A stretch of 64,000 nt of DNA from an uncultured Clostridia bacterium (GTDB lineage Bacteria > Bacillota > Clostridia > TANB77 > CAG-465). Shown in pieces: positions 44,951 to 54,098 of the stretch (position 1 is the stretch's first letter; every line of letters begins with the position of its first letter). The stretch is taken from assembly GCA_949106495.1 (NCBI GenBank), contig CARYZD010000007.1, forward strand, positions 1 to 64,000, read 5' to 3'. Made by a program: the position numbers and the translations under genes. A model generated the notes under the pieces. It worked only from the letters and a program-made list of their open reading frames with translations. It was not told the origin of the DNA and ran no database searches.

Positions 44951-46670
44951 ACATTTTTTCAGGACAATCTATACCAAGTATAGATAAACCTTTTTTAATA
45001 ACTATTGAAGTTGCATATACTAATGTACATCTAACCTCTTTAAGTTTATCATCATCACAATTTGCAACACTACATTCATTATAAAATCTTGAGAACGCAG
45101 TCGCAACATCAATTAAATATCTTGCAAGAATAGATGGTTCATATTCATTTGCAGCTTTTCTTATTATAGCCTCAAATTTTTCTAATTCTTTTATTAGCTC
45201 TACTTCTTGTTTTTCTTTTAATAAGTTATATTGAATTTCGTCTTTATTAATATTTTCTATATTAAATCCAACTTTTTCAAGTATTGACTTTGTTCTAACA
45301 TATGTATATTGCACATATGGTCCAGTCTCGCCATCAAATCTTAAAGTCTCGTCTAAATCAAATATAATATCTTTATTTTTACCATTTTTTAAATAATTAA
45401 ATATTAATGCACCAATTCCAATCTTTTTAGATACTTCATCTAAATTTTCAAGTTCTGGATTTTTAGCAAGCATAATTTCTTTTGACTTATTTATTGCATC
45501 ATTTATTAAATCATTCACATATATAACATTTCCTTCACGTGTAGACATTTTTCCTGTTTTAAGTCTAATCATACCATATGATACATGAACAAGACCTTTT
45601 TGATATTTTTCATCTACAAGATGTTTAGCAACTTCAAATATTTGTTTAAAATGAAGAATTTGTTCTGTTGCTGTTATATATATACATTTTGTAAAATCAT
45701 ATGTTCTTGCTCTATATAATATAGCTGCTAGGTCACGTGTTGCATATATAGTTGAGCCATTAGATTTAAGCACTATACAAGGTGGCATATTATCTCCAAC
45801 TTCAACAACCTTTGCTCCTTGACTATCTATAAGTACGCTCTTTTTATCTAGTATATCTATTACTTCATCCATTTTATCATTATAAAAGGCTTCTCCATTA
45901 TATGAGTCAAATTTACTTCCAAGTAAAGAATAAATTCTATTATACTCTTTAAGTGATACTTCTCTAAAGAATTTCCATAATTTTGTTAGCTCTACATCAC
46001 CTTCTTCAAGTTTTTTAAAATTCTCACGAGCTATATTCATTACTTCTTCATCTTCTTTTGCGATTTTATTTATTCTTACATAAATATCAGATAAAGCCTC
46101 TAATGGATTTTCTTCTAAGTTATATTCATCTTTAAATCTTCTATATCCTTCAATTAATATTCCAAACTGTCTTCCCCAATCTCCCAAGTGATTAATTCCT
46201 GTAACATTATATCCTAAAGTTTCATATAAATCATATAAAGCCTTACCTAAAACTGTATTTCTAAAATGTCCCAAGTGAAATGGCTTTGCTATATTTGGAG
46301 ATGAATATTCAACTATAATATTTGTTCCTTCTCCTTCTTTTGATGAGCCATATTCCTCTTTTTCCTCAACAATTTTCATCAAAACATCGTTTACAATATT
46401 TTCACTATTTAAATAGAAATTTAAAAATCCATTTACTACTTCAACTTTAGATATACTATCATCTAAAACAATATTTTCTTTAATTGAATTAGCAATATTT
46501 ACTGGTGAATTTCTTAAAACTTTTGCTAAATTAAAACAAGGATATGCAAAATCCCCATTTTGTTTATCTTTTGGTGTCTCAATTTTTGATTCTATTTCTT
46601 CTAATGTTATATTTTCATTATTTAAAGCATTATATATGCTTTTTGCTATATTTAATTTTTTCTCTTCCAT
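44949..46670 (-). CDS. argS: Arginyl-tRNA synthetase
   Basis: Charges tRNA-Arg. A 573-residue class I enzyme. The N-terminal arginyl-specific domain (about 1-110) is followed by SSPNIAKPFHLGH with the HIGH-type motif HLGH at 132-135, NHLGDWGRQFG, and the KMSKS equivalent KMSTREGN in the middle of the protein. The C-terminal DALR-type helical domain carries RFYNECSVANC near the end. Length is normal. No T-box element is visible in the 117-nt gap upstream. Confidence 0.96.
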   Translation of the reverse strand: MEEKKLNIAKSIYNALNNENITLEEIESKIETPKDKQNGDFAYPCFNLAKVLRNSPVNIANSIKENIVLDDSISKVEVVNGFLNFYLNSENIVNDVLMKIVEEKEEYGSSKEGEGTNIIVEYSSPNIAKPFHLGHFRNTVLGKALYDLYETLGYNVTGINHLGDWGRQFGILIEGYRRFKDEYNLEENPLEALSDIYVRINKIAKEDEEVMNIARENFKKLEEGDVELTKLWKFFREVSLKEYNRIYSLLGSKFDSYNGEAFYNDKMDEVIDILDKKSVLIDSQGAKVVEVGDNMPPCIVLKSNGSTIYATRDLAAILYRARTYDFTKCIYITATEQILHFKQIFEVAKHLVDEKYQKGLVHVSYGMIRLKTGKMSTREGNVIYVNDLINDAINKSKEIMLAKNPELENLDEVSKKIGIGALIFNYLKNGKNKDIIFDLDETLRFDGETGPYVQYTYVRTKSILEKVGFNIENINKDEIQYNLLKEKQEVELIKELEKFEAIIRKAANEYEPSILARYLIDVATAFSRFYNECSVANCDDDKLKEVRCTLVYATSIVIKKGLSILGIDCPEKM

Positions 46671-46787
46671 TATTATATTTCCTACCTTTCATTATGTGTT
46701 TTTTATGATTAAATATTAAACTAAGTTGGGATTACTCCCATCTACGTCTCCTAACCACATAACTACACAGTATTTTTATATATTCCA
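46671..46787 (-). other. Short leader of argS, possibly structured
   Basis: This gap is less AT-rich than its surroundings. On the minus strand it contains GGGA-GTAA-TCCC, a four-base stem with GNRA-type loop, and a competing pairing of GTTAGG with CCCAAC. T-box motifs are absent. No terminator is evident. Confidence 0.3.
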
Positions 46788-47105
46788 CTATTTAACAACT
46801 CCTTTTGCATAGTTTTCTACAATTTTATATATAACTTCCTCGTTATCATCATTTGCAACAATATTTCTTACTTCTGCACCACATTTGTTACATCTATATA
46901 TAATTACTTTACCTTTTTTTGATGTATCTATTACATTAATTGGTACAAGTAATCCTTTACATGTATTTGCTCTATCTCCTGGTGTAATATCTACATGTAT
47001 AGAATGTAAGCAATGATTACAATGATCTCTTGAAGTATATTTTAGTTTTTCAACTTTCTTGTTACAATTTATACAATTAAATTCATTATCATTTTTTACG
47101 AACAT
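46788..47105 (-). CDS. RNHCP-domain zinc-ribbon protein
   Basis: A 105-residue protein with two CxxC pairs near the N-terminus (FNCINCNKKV and DHCNHCLHSIHVD) and a third (RCNKCGAEV). PGDRANTCKGLLVP matches the RNHCP family, here with RDHCNHC in place of the namesake residues. It is a likely nucleic-acid- or metal-binding protein of unknown role. The start is the ATG after AGGAG, ten codons inside the longer frame. It has its own promoter. Confidence 0.85.
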   Translation of the reverse strand: MFVKNDNEFNCINCNKKVEKLKYTSRDHCNHCLHSIHVDITPGDRANTCKGLLVPINVIDTSKKGKVIIYRCNKCGAEVRNIVANDDNEEVIYKIVENYAKGVVK

Positions 47106-47126
47106 AAATTTACTCCTAATGTTAAT

Positions 47127-47155
47127 ATTATACAAGAAAAGTGTCTATATTTCAA
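47127..47155 (-). promoter_or_regulatory. Sigma-A promoter of the RNHCP gene
   Basis: TTGAAA, 17-nt spacer, TATAAT on the minus strand, 22 nt before the start. It may also serve argS by read-through. Confidence 0.8.
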
Positions 47156-47196
47156 GTTATTATGTATATTTTAGCCTTTAAAATTAGTTGCCTAAA

Positions 47197-47228
47197 AGAA
47201 AAAAGAATAGAACACAAATGTCCTATTC
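47197..47228 (-). terminator. Terminator of the Bax-inhibitor-1 gene
   Basis: A 10-bp stem with one G-U pair (47205-47214 with 47219-47228, 4-nt loop), then TTTTTTCTTTT on the minus strand. Confidence 0.8.
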
Positions 47229-47235
47229 CATAATA

Positions 47236-47913
47236 TTAATCCCTTCTTCTACCAAGTATAGATAATACTCTTAAGAAAATATTAATAAAATCTAAATATA
47301 AATCCATTGCATAGTATACATATAATTTTTCTGTATTTTCAGCAAAATAATCTGGTGTATTTTTTATTTTATTCATATCATATGCTGTTATTCCACAGAA
47401 TAATATTAACATAAACCAATCTAAAACTATATCTACAACTGTATTTCCAATAATTAAGTTAATTATTGACACTACTATTCCAAGTATTAATCCAACTGTA
47501 AATATAACAGATAATTTAGATATATCTTTCTTTGTTTTATATCCATATAATGCAAGTATTCCAAACATTAAAGCAGTAATTCCAAAAGCAATAGAAATTG
47601 TAGCCATATCAAAAACTGCAAATATTACTCCCATTGTAACACCATTTAATATTGCATATATAAAATATAGTATTGTTACAGCAATTGGTGGAAGTTTTCT
47701 AAATGCAAGCGAAAATACTAGTACAACAACAACTTCAATAATTGCTAAAACTGAATATGAAACACTTGTTGCAATGGTTATATATAATCCTGTTTGATAT
47801 GTTACAAATGCCATTAAAGCTGTTGCAATAAGTCCTAAAAACATTCTAAAAAATGTTTGTACTAAACATTCATTTGTATTATTTGAAGATTCTGTTATAA
47901 CTTTTTCTTCCAT
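47236..47913 (-). CDS. Bax inhibitor-1/YccA family membrane protein
   Basis: A 225-residue membrane protein with seven helices after a polar N-terminus of about 18 residues. The family signature is FCGITAYDMNKIKN near the C-terminus, followed by ALDLYLDFINIFLRVL-type AMDLYLDFINIF. Bacterial members such as YetJ are pH-sensitive calcium leak channels; the role here is by family only. The start is the ATG after AAAGGAGG, 20 codons inside the longer frame. Single-gene unit. Confidence 0.92.
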   Translation of the reverse strand: MEEKVITESSNNTNECLVQTFFRMFLGLIATALMAFVTYQTGLYITIATSVSYSVLAIIEVVVVLVFSLAFRKLPPIAVTILYFIYAILNGVTMGVIFAVFDMATISIAFGITALMFGILALYGYKTKKDISKLSVIFTVGLILGIVVSIINLIIGNTVVDIVLDWFMLILFCGITAYDMNKIKNTPDYFAENTEKLYVYYAMDLYLDFINIFLRVLSILGRRRD

Positions 47914-47944
47914 ACTATTTTTACCTCCTTTTACTATTATTAAT

Positions 47945-47973
47945 ATAATAATATTTTTTAGCAAATATTTCAA
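47945..47973 (-). promoter_or_regulatory. Sigma-A promoter of the Bax-inhibitor-1 gene
   Basis: TTGAAA, 17-nt spacer, TATTAT on the minus strand, 32 nt before the ATG. Confidence 0.65.
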
Positions 47974-48005
47974 TATATTTATACTATTATCTTTTTATAT
48001 AACAA

Positions 48006-48032
48006 AAAACTAGTCAAATAAATGACTAGCTT
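48006..48032 (-). terminator. Terminator of the permease-UPRT fusion gene
   Basis: A 9-bp stem with one G-U pair (AGCTAGTCA with TGACTAGTT), followed by TTTTG on the minus strand. Confidence 0.7.
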
Positions 48033-48054
48033 TTAGTTTTAAAATTTATATATA

Positions 48055-50091
48055 CTATTTTGTTCCAAAAATTCTATCTCCTGCATCTCCAAGTCCTGGA
48101 ACAATATATCCTTTTTCGTTTAATTTTTCATCAAGTGCTGCACAGTATATTTTAACATCTGGATGTTCTTCTTGCATTTTCTTAACTCCTTCTGGAGCAG
48201 CTATTAAACATAAGAATTTAATTTTTGTTACTCCTTCTTGTTTTAGTTGTTCTATAGCATCACAACCAGATCCGCCTGTTGCAAGCATTGGGTCAAGTAC
48301 AAGTACTTCTCTATTTTTAATATCACTTGGAACTTTAAAGAAATATCTAACTGGTTCTAATGTTTCTTCGTTTCTATACATTCCAATATGTCCAATTTTA
48401 GCATTTGGAATTACATTAATTAATCCATCAAGCATTCCAGTTCCTGCTCTAAGTATTGGTAAGAAAGCATATTTATCTTCATTTAATCTTTTTGCTACTA
48501 TCTTTTGAATTGGTGTTTCAATTTCAATATCATCAAGTTCTGCCTCTTTCATCGCTTCATAGCATAAAAACATACCAAGTTCACTTACAAGTTCTCTAAA
48601 TTCTTTAGTACCTGTATTTTTATCTCTTAATATAGATAGTTTATGTTCAACTAATGGATGGTCTAATACTACTACCTCTTCTTTTTCCGTTCTATCTTGT
48701 TTTTTATTTTCTTTATTCTTTTTGTTTTTACCTTTTTTGTTTTCTTTACTATCTACTGCAACTTTTAACTCATCTTTTTCAATTTTTGCTTGAGCAACTG
48801 TTGTTTCTTCTACAGCTTCTTCACTATCTTTTGGAAGTAATAGGTTTAAAAGTATACCTACAATTGCTGCTAAACTCATTCCTGATACTGTTACAGTAGC
48901 AATATTTATAACTGCTCCACCAAGACCAATTACAAGCATACTTGATGCAATTATTACATTTCTTGATTTTGAGAAATCTGTTCTATTTTCAATTAATGTC
49001 TTAAGACCATTTACTGCTATAAATCCATATAGAAGTAGTGCTACTCCTCCTAGTACAGATGTTGGCATAGTTGAAACTATAGCTGTAAATTTACCTAAGA
49101 AACCTAGACAAATTGCAAATATTGCAGCAAGTCCAATAACCCAAACTGATGCAATTTTTGTCATACCAACAACTGATGTATTTTCTCCATAAGTTGTATT
49201 TGCAGGTCCTCCTAAAAGTCCAGCAAAAAATGTTGCAACACCATCTCCTAAAAGTGTTCTGTTAAGACCTGGTTCTTTTAATAAGTCTTTTCCAATTATT
49301 GTACTAAGTGCTGTATGGTCCCCTATATGTTCTGCAATTGTTACAAGTGCTATTGGTGCAATTGTAAGTGCTGCTCCAAGTGTTGGAGTATATGAAATAA
49401 ATGGTACTACAAAATCTGGTATACTAAAGAATGCAGCTTCAATCACTGGTGTAAAATCTACTATACCAAGTATTACAGATAATACATAACCTGATACCAT
49501 ACCTACAAGGAATGGTACAACTTTTAAAAATCCTTTTCCTTTAAGCATTACTAGTGCTGTTACTAAAAAAGTAAATACTCCAACTATTACTCCTTTATAA
49601 TCCATAGCTGTAACATCTGCACTAATTCCTATTTCAGATATTGCTGTAGGAGCAAGTCCTAAACCTATAATCATAATCATTGGTCCAATTACTATTGGTG
49701 GTAATAATTTCTTTAGCCATTCTTTTCCTAAAAAACTAATTATTATTGCAACGACAATATAAATTAAACCTACAAGCATAACTCCTGTCATTGCTCCACC
49801 AATTCCTGCTTTTGCAGCTCCAACCGCTATAGGTGTAATAAATGCAAAAGAACTACCAAGATATACTGGTGATTTTCCTTTTGTACATAATATATAAATT
49901 AATGTTCCTATTCCAGAAGTAACAAGTGCTACTGGTATTGTAAGTACTGTTTCTCCCGCAGTACTATTTACTAAAATTGGTACAAGTATTGTTGCTCCAA
50001 ACATTGCAAATACATGTTGTAAAGCAAGAATAATCCATTTTAGTACTGGTGGTTTTTCATTAACATCTAATGTTAATTTTGCCTCCTTCAT
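48055..50091 (-). CDS. Uracil permease fused to uracil phosphoribosyltransferase
   Basis: A 678-residue fusion of two normally separate salvage proteins. Residues 1-420 are an NCS2 uracil permease with about 14 helices: the QH pair at 25-26, AEHIGDH at 253-259 and the family signature [11 protein letters not shown] at 294-304. Residues 421-472 are a charged, Lys/Asn-rich cytoplasmic linker. Residues 473-678 are a complete UPRT (normal length about 208): [11 protein letters not shown] start, LRAGTGM, the PRPP site [11 protein letters not shown] at 598-608 and the uracil-binding end [10 protein letters not shown]. No ATG, GTG or ribosome site lies at the junction, so one polypeptide is expected. 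Uracil would be converted to UMP right at the inner mouth of the transporter. Confidence 0.95.
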   Translation of the reverse strand: MKEAKLTLDVNEKPPVLKWIILALQHVFAMFGATILVPILVNSTAGETVLTIPVALVTSGIGTLIYILCTKGKSPVYLGSSFAFITPIAVGAAKAGIGGAMTGVMLVGLIYIVVAIIISFLGKEWLKKLLPPIVIGPMIMIIGLGLAPTAISEIGISADVTAMDYKGVIVGVFTFLVTALVMLKGKGFLKVVPFLVGMVSGYVLSVILGIVDFTPVIEAAFFSIPDFVVPFISYTPTLGAALTIAPIALVTIAEHIGDHTALSTIIGKDLLKEPGLNRTLLGDGVATFFAGLLGGPANTTYGENTSVVGMTKIASVWVIGLAAIFAICLGFLGKFTAIVSTMPTSVLGGVALLLYGFIAVNGLKTLIENRTDFSKSRNVIIASSMLVIGLGGAVINIATVTVSGMSLAAIVGILLNLLLPKDSEEAVEETTVAQAKIEKDELKVAVDSKENKKGKNKKNKENKKQDRTEKEEVVVLDHPLVEHKLSILRDKNTGTKEFRELVSELGMFLCYEAMKEAELDDIEIETPIQKIVAKRLNEDKYAFLPILRAGTGMLDGLINVIPNAKIGHIGMYRNEETLEPVRYFFKVPSDIKNREVLVLDPMLATGGSGCDAIEQLKQEGVTKIKFLCLIAAPEGVKKMQEEHPDVKIYCAALDEKLNEKGYIVPGLGDAGDRIFGTK

Positions 50092-50116
50092 AAAAAACTC
50101 CTCCTTAAAAATAAAA

Positions 50117-50158
50117 ATATATAAAAAACACTTAATATTAATAATTAATATTAAGTGT
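50117..50158 (-). terminator. Attenuator-like terminator before the permease-UPRT gene
   Basis: A 15-bp perfect stem (50126-50140 with 50144-50158, 3-nt loop) followed by TTTTTATATATTTTT on the minus strand. It stands 26 nt before the SD of the fusion gene. The stop codon of the 49-residue ORF (50138-50140) is part of the stem. Confidence 0.85.
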
Positions 50159-50287
50159 TCTTTTCAAAAATAATATATAATCAAATAAAATATTGATAGC
50201 TGATGATAATGGGGCAAAAACTGAAAGTAAACATTGTCTACTTTTTCTAATAACATATACCATTTTTTCATACATATTATTTGACAT
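50138..50287 (-). CDS. 49-residue leader ORF of the uracil gene
   Basis: A short ORF ([10 protein letters not shown]... ending RTLNINY) with AGGGTGAG 5 nt before its ATG, about 12 nt after the predicted transcript start. It has a basic first half and a hydrophobic second half ([21 protein letters not shown]). Its last five codons form one arm of the terminator hairpin. Translation up to the stop would therefore block termination. I infer a leader peptide for attenuation; an independent small membrane protein with its own terminator is the alternative. Confidence 0.6.
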   Translation of the reverse strand: MSNNMYEKMVYVIRKSRQCLLSVFAPLSSAINILFDYILFLKRTLNINY

Positions 50288-50306
50288 TTTTCTCACCCTG
50301 CTCAAT

Positions 50307-50335
50307 ACTATACAACAAATATTTATATTTTGCAA
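50307..50335 (-). promoter_or_regulatory. Promoter of the uracil leader and fusion gene
   Basis: TTGCAA, 17-nt spacer, TATAGT on the minus strand. The predicted start is near 50299, directly at the leader ORF's SD. Confidence 0.7.
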
Positions 50336-50343
50336 GCTTTATT

Positions 50344-50907
50344 TTATAATTTATTAAATTTTTTTAATCTATTTCTTATAACATATTCTGGTACTTTAAA
50401 ATATTGACTCATAAAATAACTATTATTATGTTTTAGATTTATTTGCTTTTTCAATAAATTATCTGGTATTAATATATTTTCTGCAAGTTTAATTGCTATT
50501 TTAAATTCATTTTCTTTAGTTTCTTCAAAAATTGCATAAAATTGACTCTTTTCATCATTTGAATTTAATAAATAATATGATATACATACAGCAAGTACAT
50601 ATCGTCTCTCATAAAAATTATATAAACTATTTAAAATTACAGCTTTATATTTTTCAAACTTCCTATATACGCTACTACCAGATGAAATATAGCCTTTATA
50701 TTCTGGATTTTCTAAAAGCTTTTGTCCTCCTACAACAAATCCTAATTTTTCAGAAAGTACAGTAATATCTACTATCTTATTCTTAAATCCATAAGCGCTT
50801 AGAATTTTATTTGCAATTTTAGGTATTTCTTCTTCCGATTTAATGTTATAAATTTCATCTATCAATTTTTCTTTATAGCTTTCTATACTTATAATTTTAT
50901 TTTTCAT
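50344..50907 (-). CDS. ImmA/IrrE-like protein lacking the zinc site
   Basis: A 187-residue protein with the ImmA/IrrE (COG2856) layout: N-terminal helices, a beta section with the GYISSGSS and KAVILNSLYN strands, the helix RRYVLAVCISYYLLN, a helix ending LAENILIPDNLL, and a final SQYFKVPEYVIRNRLKKF helix pair. In active members the central helix reads AHELGH; here positions 107-111 are VCISY, so HExxH is absent. It is likely a binding-only pseudoprotease. A perfect consensus promoter precedes it. No Xre repressor partner is adjacent. GGAGGG precedes the start. Confidence 0.65.
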   Translation of the reverse strand: MKNKIISIESYKEKLIDEIYNIKSEEEIPKIANKILSAYGFKNKIVDITVLSEKLGFVVGGQKLLENPEYKGYISSGSSVYRKFEKYKAVILNSLYNFYERRYVLAVCISYYLLNSNDEKSQFYAIFEETKENEFKIAIKLAENILIPDNLLKKQINLKHNNSYFMSQYFKVPEYVIRNRLKKFNKL

Positions 50908-50985
50908 AACCCATCCCTCCTTTAATTAAAGTTAGTTTTCTAAAAATGTATTAACACTGTCTTTTAATTATATTTATATAGATGA

Positions 50986-51014
50986 ATTATACTATAGTGA
51001 TTTAATTATGTCAA
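50986..51014 (-). promoter_or_regulatory. Consensus sigma-A promoter of the ImmA/IrrE-like gene
   Basis: TTGACA, 17-nt spacer, TATAAT on the minus strand, an exact consensus match, with a leader of about 70 nt. Confidence 0.85.
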
Positions 51015-51023
51015 ATTAAATTC

Positions 51024-51055
51024 AAAAAAGCAACTAGAATTATCTTTCTAGTTGC
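51024..51055 (-). terminator. Terminator of the rimO-rho-kinase operon
   Basis: A 10-bp perfect stem (51030-51039 with 51046-51055, 6-nt loop), then six T's on the minus strand. Confidence 0.85.
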
Positions 51056-51073
51056 CTCTTTATTTTATATATA

Positions 51074-52717
51074 TTATCTATTAAAGCATCCATTTCCAAT
51101 AAATTCTCTAATTAATGAATCAATTGGAACATTTGATGTTTCCATTGGAAGAAAGTTATTTAAATACTCATATAATCTTCTTGCCTCTGCATAGTATTTA
51201 CTTGTTTTATCTAATTGTAATAATAATGGTTGAGCAAATGTTTTCATAACAGCTGGTTCATAAATTATACTTGAGTTAAATATATTATCTACATCTTCTA
51301 TATATGGAAAGATGTATTTTTCTTCACCTTTTTTTACATTACCCCATAACTCAAATGTTTTTTCAACGCTATGTCCACGAGTAGCAAAATCTCTTACCAT
51401 ACGTCTTAAAAATCTTGTATCAGATGAAGATACTTTAGTATATCCATCTATATTTAAAGTTGTAATTGGAGCAATGTATATTTTATATTTATTTTTAGCA
51501 GGTGTAAACTTAGTAAGTATTGGATTTAATGCATGTATTCCTTCTACTACTAATACATCTTTAGGTTTTAATGATAAATATTTGCCATTATATTTTTTAG
51601 TTCCTACTACAAAATCAAATTCAGGAAGTTCTACTGTCTCACCTTCAATTAATTTTTCCATATGACTATTAAATAGTTCTATATCTAAAGCATCTACTGT
51701 TTCAAAGTCATATTTACCATCTGGACCAAGTGGTGTATCTTGTCTTTCCTTAAAGTAATTATCCATAGAAATAGTAATTGGATTATATCCTGTAAGTCTT
51801 AGTTGTACTCCAAGTTGTTGAGCAAATGTAGTCTTTCCAGATGAAGAAGGTCCTGCAATTAAAATTAGTTTAATATCTTTCTTTTTCTCTATATCTTGAA
51901 CTATTTCAACAATTTTTCTTTGATGTATTGCTTCTGATACTTGTATCATATCTATCATATCATTTTTAAGTATTTTTTCATTTAATGAACCTATATTATC
52001 TATATTTAATATCTTTTTAAATTTATAAAATTCTTCTACTGCATCAATTAGTCTTGAATCTTCAGCTTTAGGCATGGTTGAATTAACATCTTTAGTTACA
52101 AGCAAAGCTCCATCTCTAAATGGTATAAGATTAAATACGTCTAAATATCCTGTATGTGGAACAAGTACTCCATAAAAGTTATTATAATATCCATTACAAA
52201 AATACATATTAGTATAAGCTTTTATTCTATTTGCCATATTTTGAATTTTATCTATATCTCCAGATTCTTTATAATATTCTGTTGCTTCATCTACACTAAT
52301 TGTTCTTTTTTCAATTGGATAATTAGAGTCTATTATATCTTGCATTTTAGCTTTTATATCTGCTATTTTCTTATCTGTTAGTTTTAAGTCTGGCATAATA
52401 AAATATTGATTTCTATTTATTGTTGCTTGAAAATCTACTTTTTGTGGTCCATAAAGCTCTGTTATTGCCATATATAATACCATTTTTAAACTTTTGGAAT
52501 ATACTCTATATCCATCTGCTGAATCTATTTTTACAAATCTAATTTCAGAATCTCTAACAAGTTCGTATTTTTGAAATTTAACTTCATTATTTACTGTAAG
52601 TGCTAATATATCCTCTACGTTGTCTTCTACCATTTTTACAGCATCAATTGCTGTAGTTCTATATGGAACAGCAATCTCTCTTCCATCTTCAAATTTAACT
52701 ATAATTTTTTCTTTCAT
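51074..52717 (-). CDS. TGS-domain nucleoside (uridine) kinase
   Basis: A 547-residue protein of a Clostridia/Bacteroidetes family. The first ~65 residues are a TGS-like domain and about 66-270 resemble the second additional domain of threonyl-tRNA synthetase. The C-terminal half is a uridine-kinase-like P-loop domain: LILIAGPSSSGKTTFAQQL (Walker A at 289-297), SMDNYFKERQDTP, DFVVGTKKYNGKY, VVEGIHALNP and DTRFLRRMVRDFATRGHS. It phosphorylates nucleosides, probably uridine/cytidine, complementing the nearby UPRT. The role of the tRNA-synthetase-like part is unknown. It lies 63 nt after rho. Confidence 0.88.
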   Translation of the reverse strand: MKEKIIVKFEDGREIAVPYRTTAIDAVKMVEDNVEDILALTVNNEVKFQKYELVRDSEIRFVKIDSADGYRVYSKSLKMVLYMAITELYGPQKVDFQATINRNQYFIMPDLKLTDKKIADIKAKMQDIIDSNYPIEKRTISVDEATEYYKESGDIDKIQNMANRIKAYTNMYFCNGYYNNFYGVLVPHTGYLDVFNLIPFRDGALLVTKDVNSTMPKAEDSRLIDAVEEFYKFKKILNIDNIGSLNEKILKNDMIDMIQVSEAIHQRKIVEIVQDIEKKKDIKLILIAGPSSSGKTTFAQQLGVQLRLTGYNPITISMDNYFKERQDTPLGPDGKYDFETVDALDIELFNSHMEKLIEGETVELPEFDFVVGTKKYNGKYLSLKPKDVLVVEGIHALNPILTKFTPAKNKYKIYIAPITTLNIDGYTKVSSSDTRFLRRMVRDFATRGHSVEKTFELWGNVKKGEEKYIFPYIEDVDNIFNSSIIYEPAVMKTFAQPLLLQLDKTSKYYAEARRLYEYLNNFLPMETSNVPIDSLIREFIGNGCFNR

Positions 52718-52780
52718 ATAATCTACCTCTCTTAAGTATTAACCCTTATATATAATTTTAATATTAAATTTAAAAAATGT

Positions 52781-54085
52781 CTATTTTTTCTTTAAATTAT
52801 CTAAAAAAACTTTTATAAATTCTTCATTATTTTTAGTTTTAGTTAGAATATTTGTAATTTTTTCTACCATTTCAACATTATTTGATTGAGAAAGTAGTCT
52901 TCTAATATATATAGAAGTTTCTTGTTCTTTAGCCTTAAATAATAAATCTTCACGTCTAGTACTTGATTTATATATATCTATTGCAGGATATATTCTCTTT
53001 TCAGATAATTTTCTATCTAAGAATACTTCCATATTACCTGTACCTTTAAACTCTTCAAATATCATATCATCCATTCTACTACCTGTCTCTACAAGTGTTG
53101 TTGCAAGAATAGTTAAACTTCCACCATTTTCAATATTTCTTGCTGCTCCAAAGAATTTTTTAGGAAAATATAATGATGCAGGGTCTAAACCACCAGATAA
53201 TGTTTTTCCACTAGGTTCAACTTCTAAATTACTTGCCCTTGTAAGTCTTGTTAAACTATCTAGTAAAATAACAACATCTTTATTATGTTCAACAAGTCTT
53301 TTAGCTCTTTCAATTACCATTTTAGAAACCTTTATATGATGTTCTGGTGATTCATCAAAAGTTGAATGAATTACCTCTGCATCAATTGAACGTTCTATAT
53401 CTGTTACTTCTTCTGGTCTTTCATCTATTAGAAGCACCATAAGTTTAACTTCTGGATTATTTTTAAGTATTCCATTTGCTATTTGTTTTAAAAGTGTTGT
53501 CTTACCTGCCTTAGGTTGTGCAACAATAAGTCCACGTTGTCCCTTTCCAATAGGAGCAAGTAAATCTATTATTCTTGTAGAATACTCTTTAGCATCAGTT
53601 TCAAGTCTTAATCTTTCGCATGGATATATAGGAATTAATGTTTCAAAAGCTCTTCTTTTTAAGGCAACTTCCATTCTATCATCATTTATTGTATCAACAT
53701 AAATTAATGATGGAAATTTATTTTGCGGATCAGTTGTAAATCTTGCTATACCTTTTAATTTATCTCCTGTAGCAAGTTTAAATCTTCTTATTTGAACAGC
53801 TGATACATATACATCTTTATTTCCAGGTAAATAATTATCACTTCTTAAAAATCCGTATCCATCTGGCATAACCTCAAGAATCCCTTCTGTTATATAATCT
53901 GTTTCTGGATTTTCAATTTGTATATTTACCTTTTCATCAATCTCATTATTTGCTTCTAAATTTCTAATTATTTCTTCAACTAAAAACTCTTTTTTCAATC
54001 TTTCATACCCATCTAACTTTAAATTTTCAGCTATTGTTCTAAGTTCTGTTAAAGTAGAACTTTTTAAATTTTCTTTTGTATACAT
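52781..54085 (-). CDS. rho: Transcription termination factor Rho
   Basis: A 434-residue hexameric RNA helicase that ends transcripts. The N-terminal Rho_N helical region (LKSSTLTELRTIAENLKLDG) is followed by a cold-shock-like RNA-binding domain (DGYGFLRSDNYLPGNKDVYVS). The ATPase has VAQPKAGKTTLL as Walker A, LLIDERPEEVTDI as Walker B and the DSLTRLTRA Q-loop/R-loop region; GGLDPASLYFPKKFFGAARN follows. The N-terminus is compact, without the long insertion of some Gram-positives. It is 13 nt after rimO. AAGGAGG before ATG. Confidence 0.97.
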   Translation of the reverse strand: MYTKENLKSSTLTELRTIAENLKLDGYERLKKEFLVEEIIRNLEANNEIDEKVNIQIENPETDYITEGILEVMPDGYGFLRSDNYLPGNKDVYVSAVQIRRFKLATGDKLKGIARFTTDPQNKFPSLIYVDTINDDRMEVALKRRAFETLIPIYPCERLRLETDAKEYSTRIIDLLAPIGKGQRGLIVAQPKAGKTTLLKQIANGILKNNPEVKLMVLLIDERPEEVTDIERSIDAEVIHSTFDESPEHHIKVSKMVIERAKRLVEHNKDVVILLDSLTRLTRASNLEVEPSGKTLSGGLDPASLYFPKKFFGAARNIENGGSLTILATTLVETGSRMDDMIFEEFKGTGNMEVFLDRKLSEKRIYPAIDIYKSSTRREDLLFKAKEQETSIYIRRLLSQSNNVEMVEKITNILTKTKNNEEFIKVFLDNLKKK

Positions 54086-54098
54086 ACTTTCCTCCTTT

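Noticed and set aside
46671..46787. T-box leader for argS
   Set aside because: No GGTGG-type antiterminator motif, specifier loop or terminator could be found in the gap.
50101..50340. PyrR-binding attenuator before the uracil gene
   Set aside because: No PyrR binding-loop consensus was seen; the hairpin overlaps a small ORF instead.
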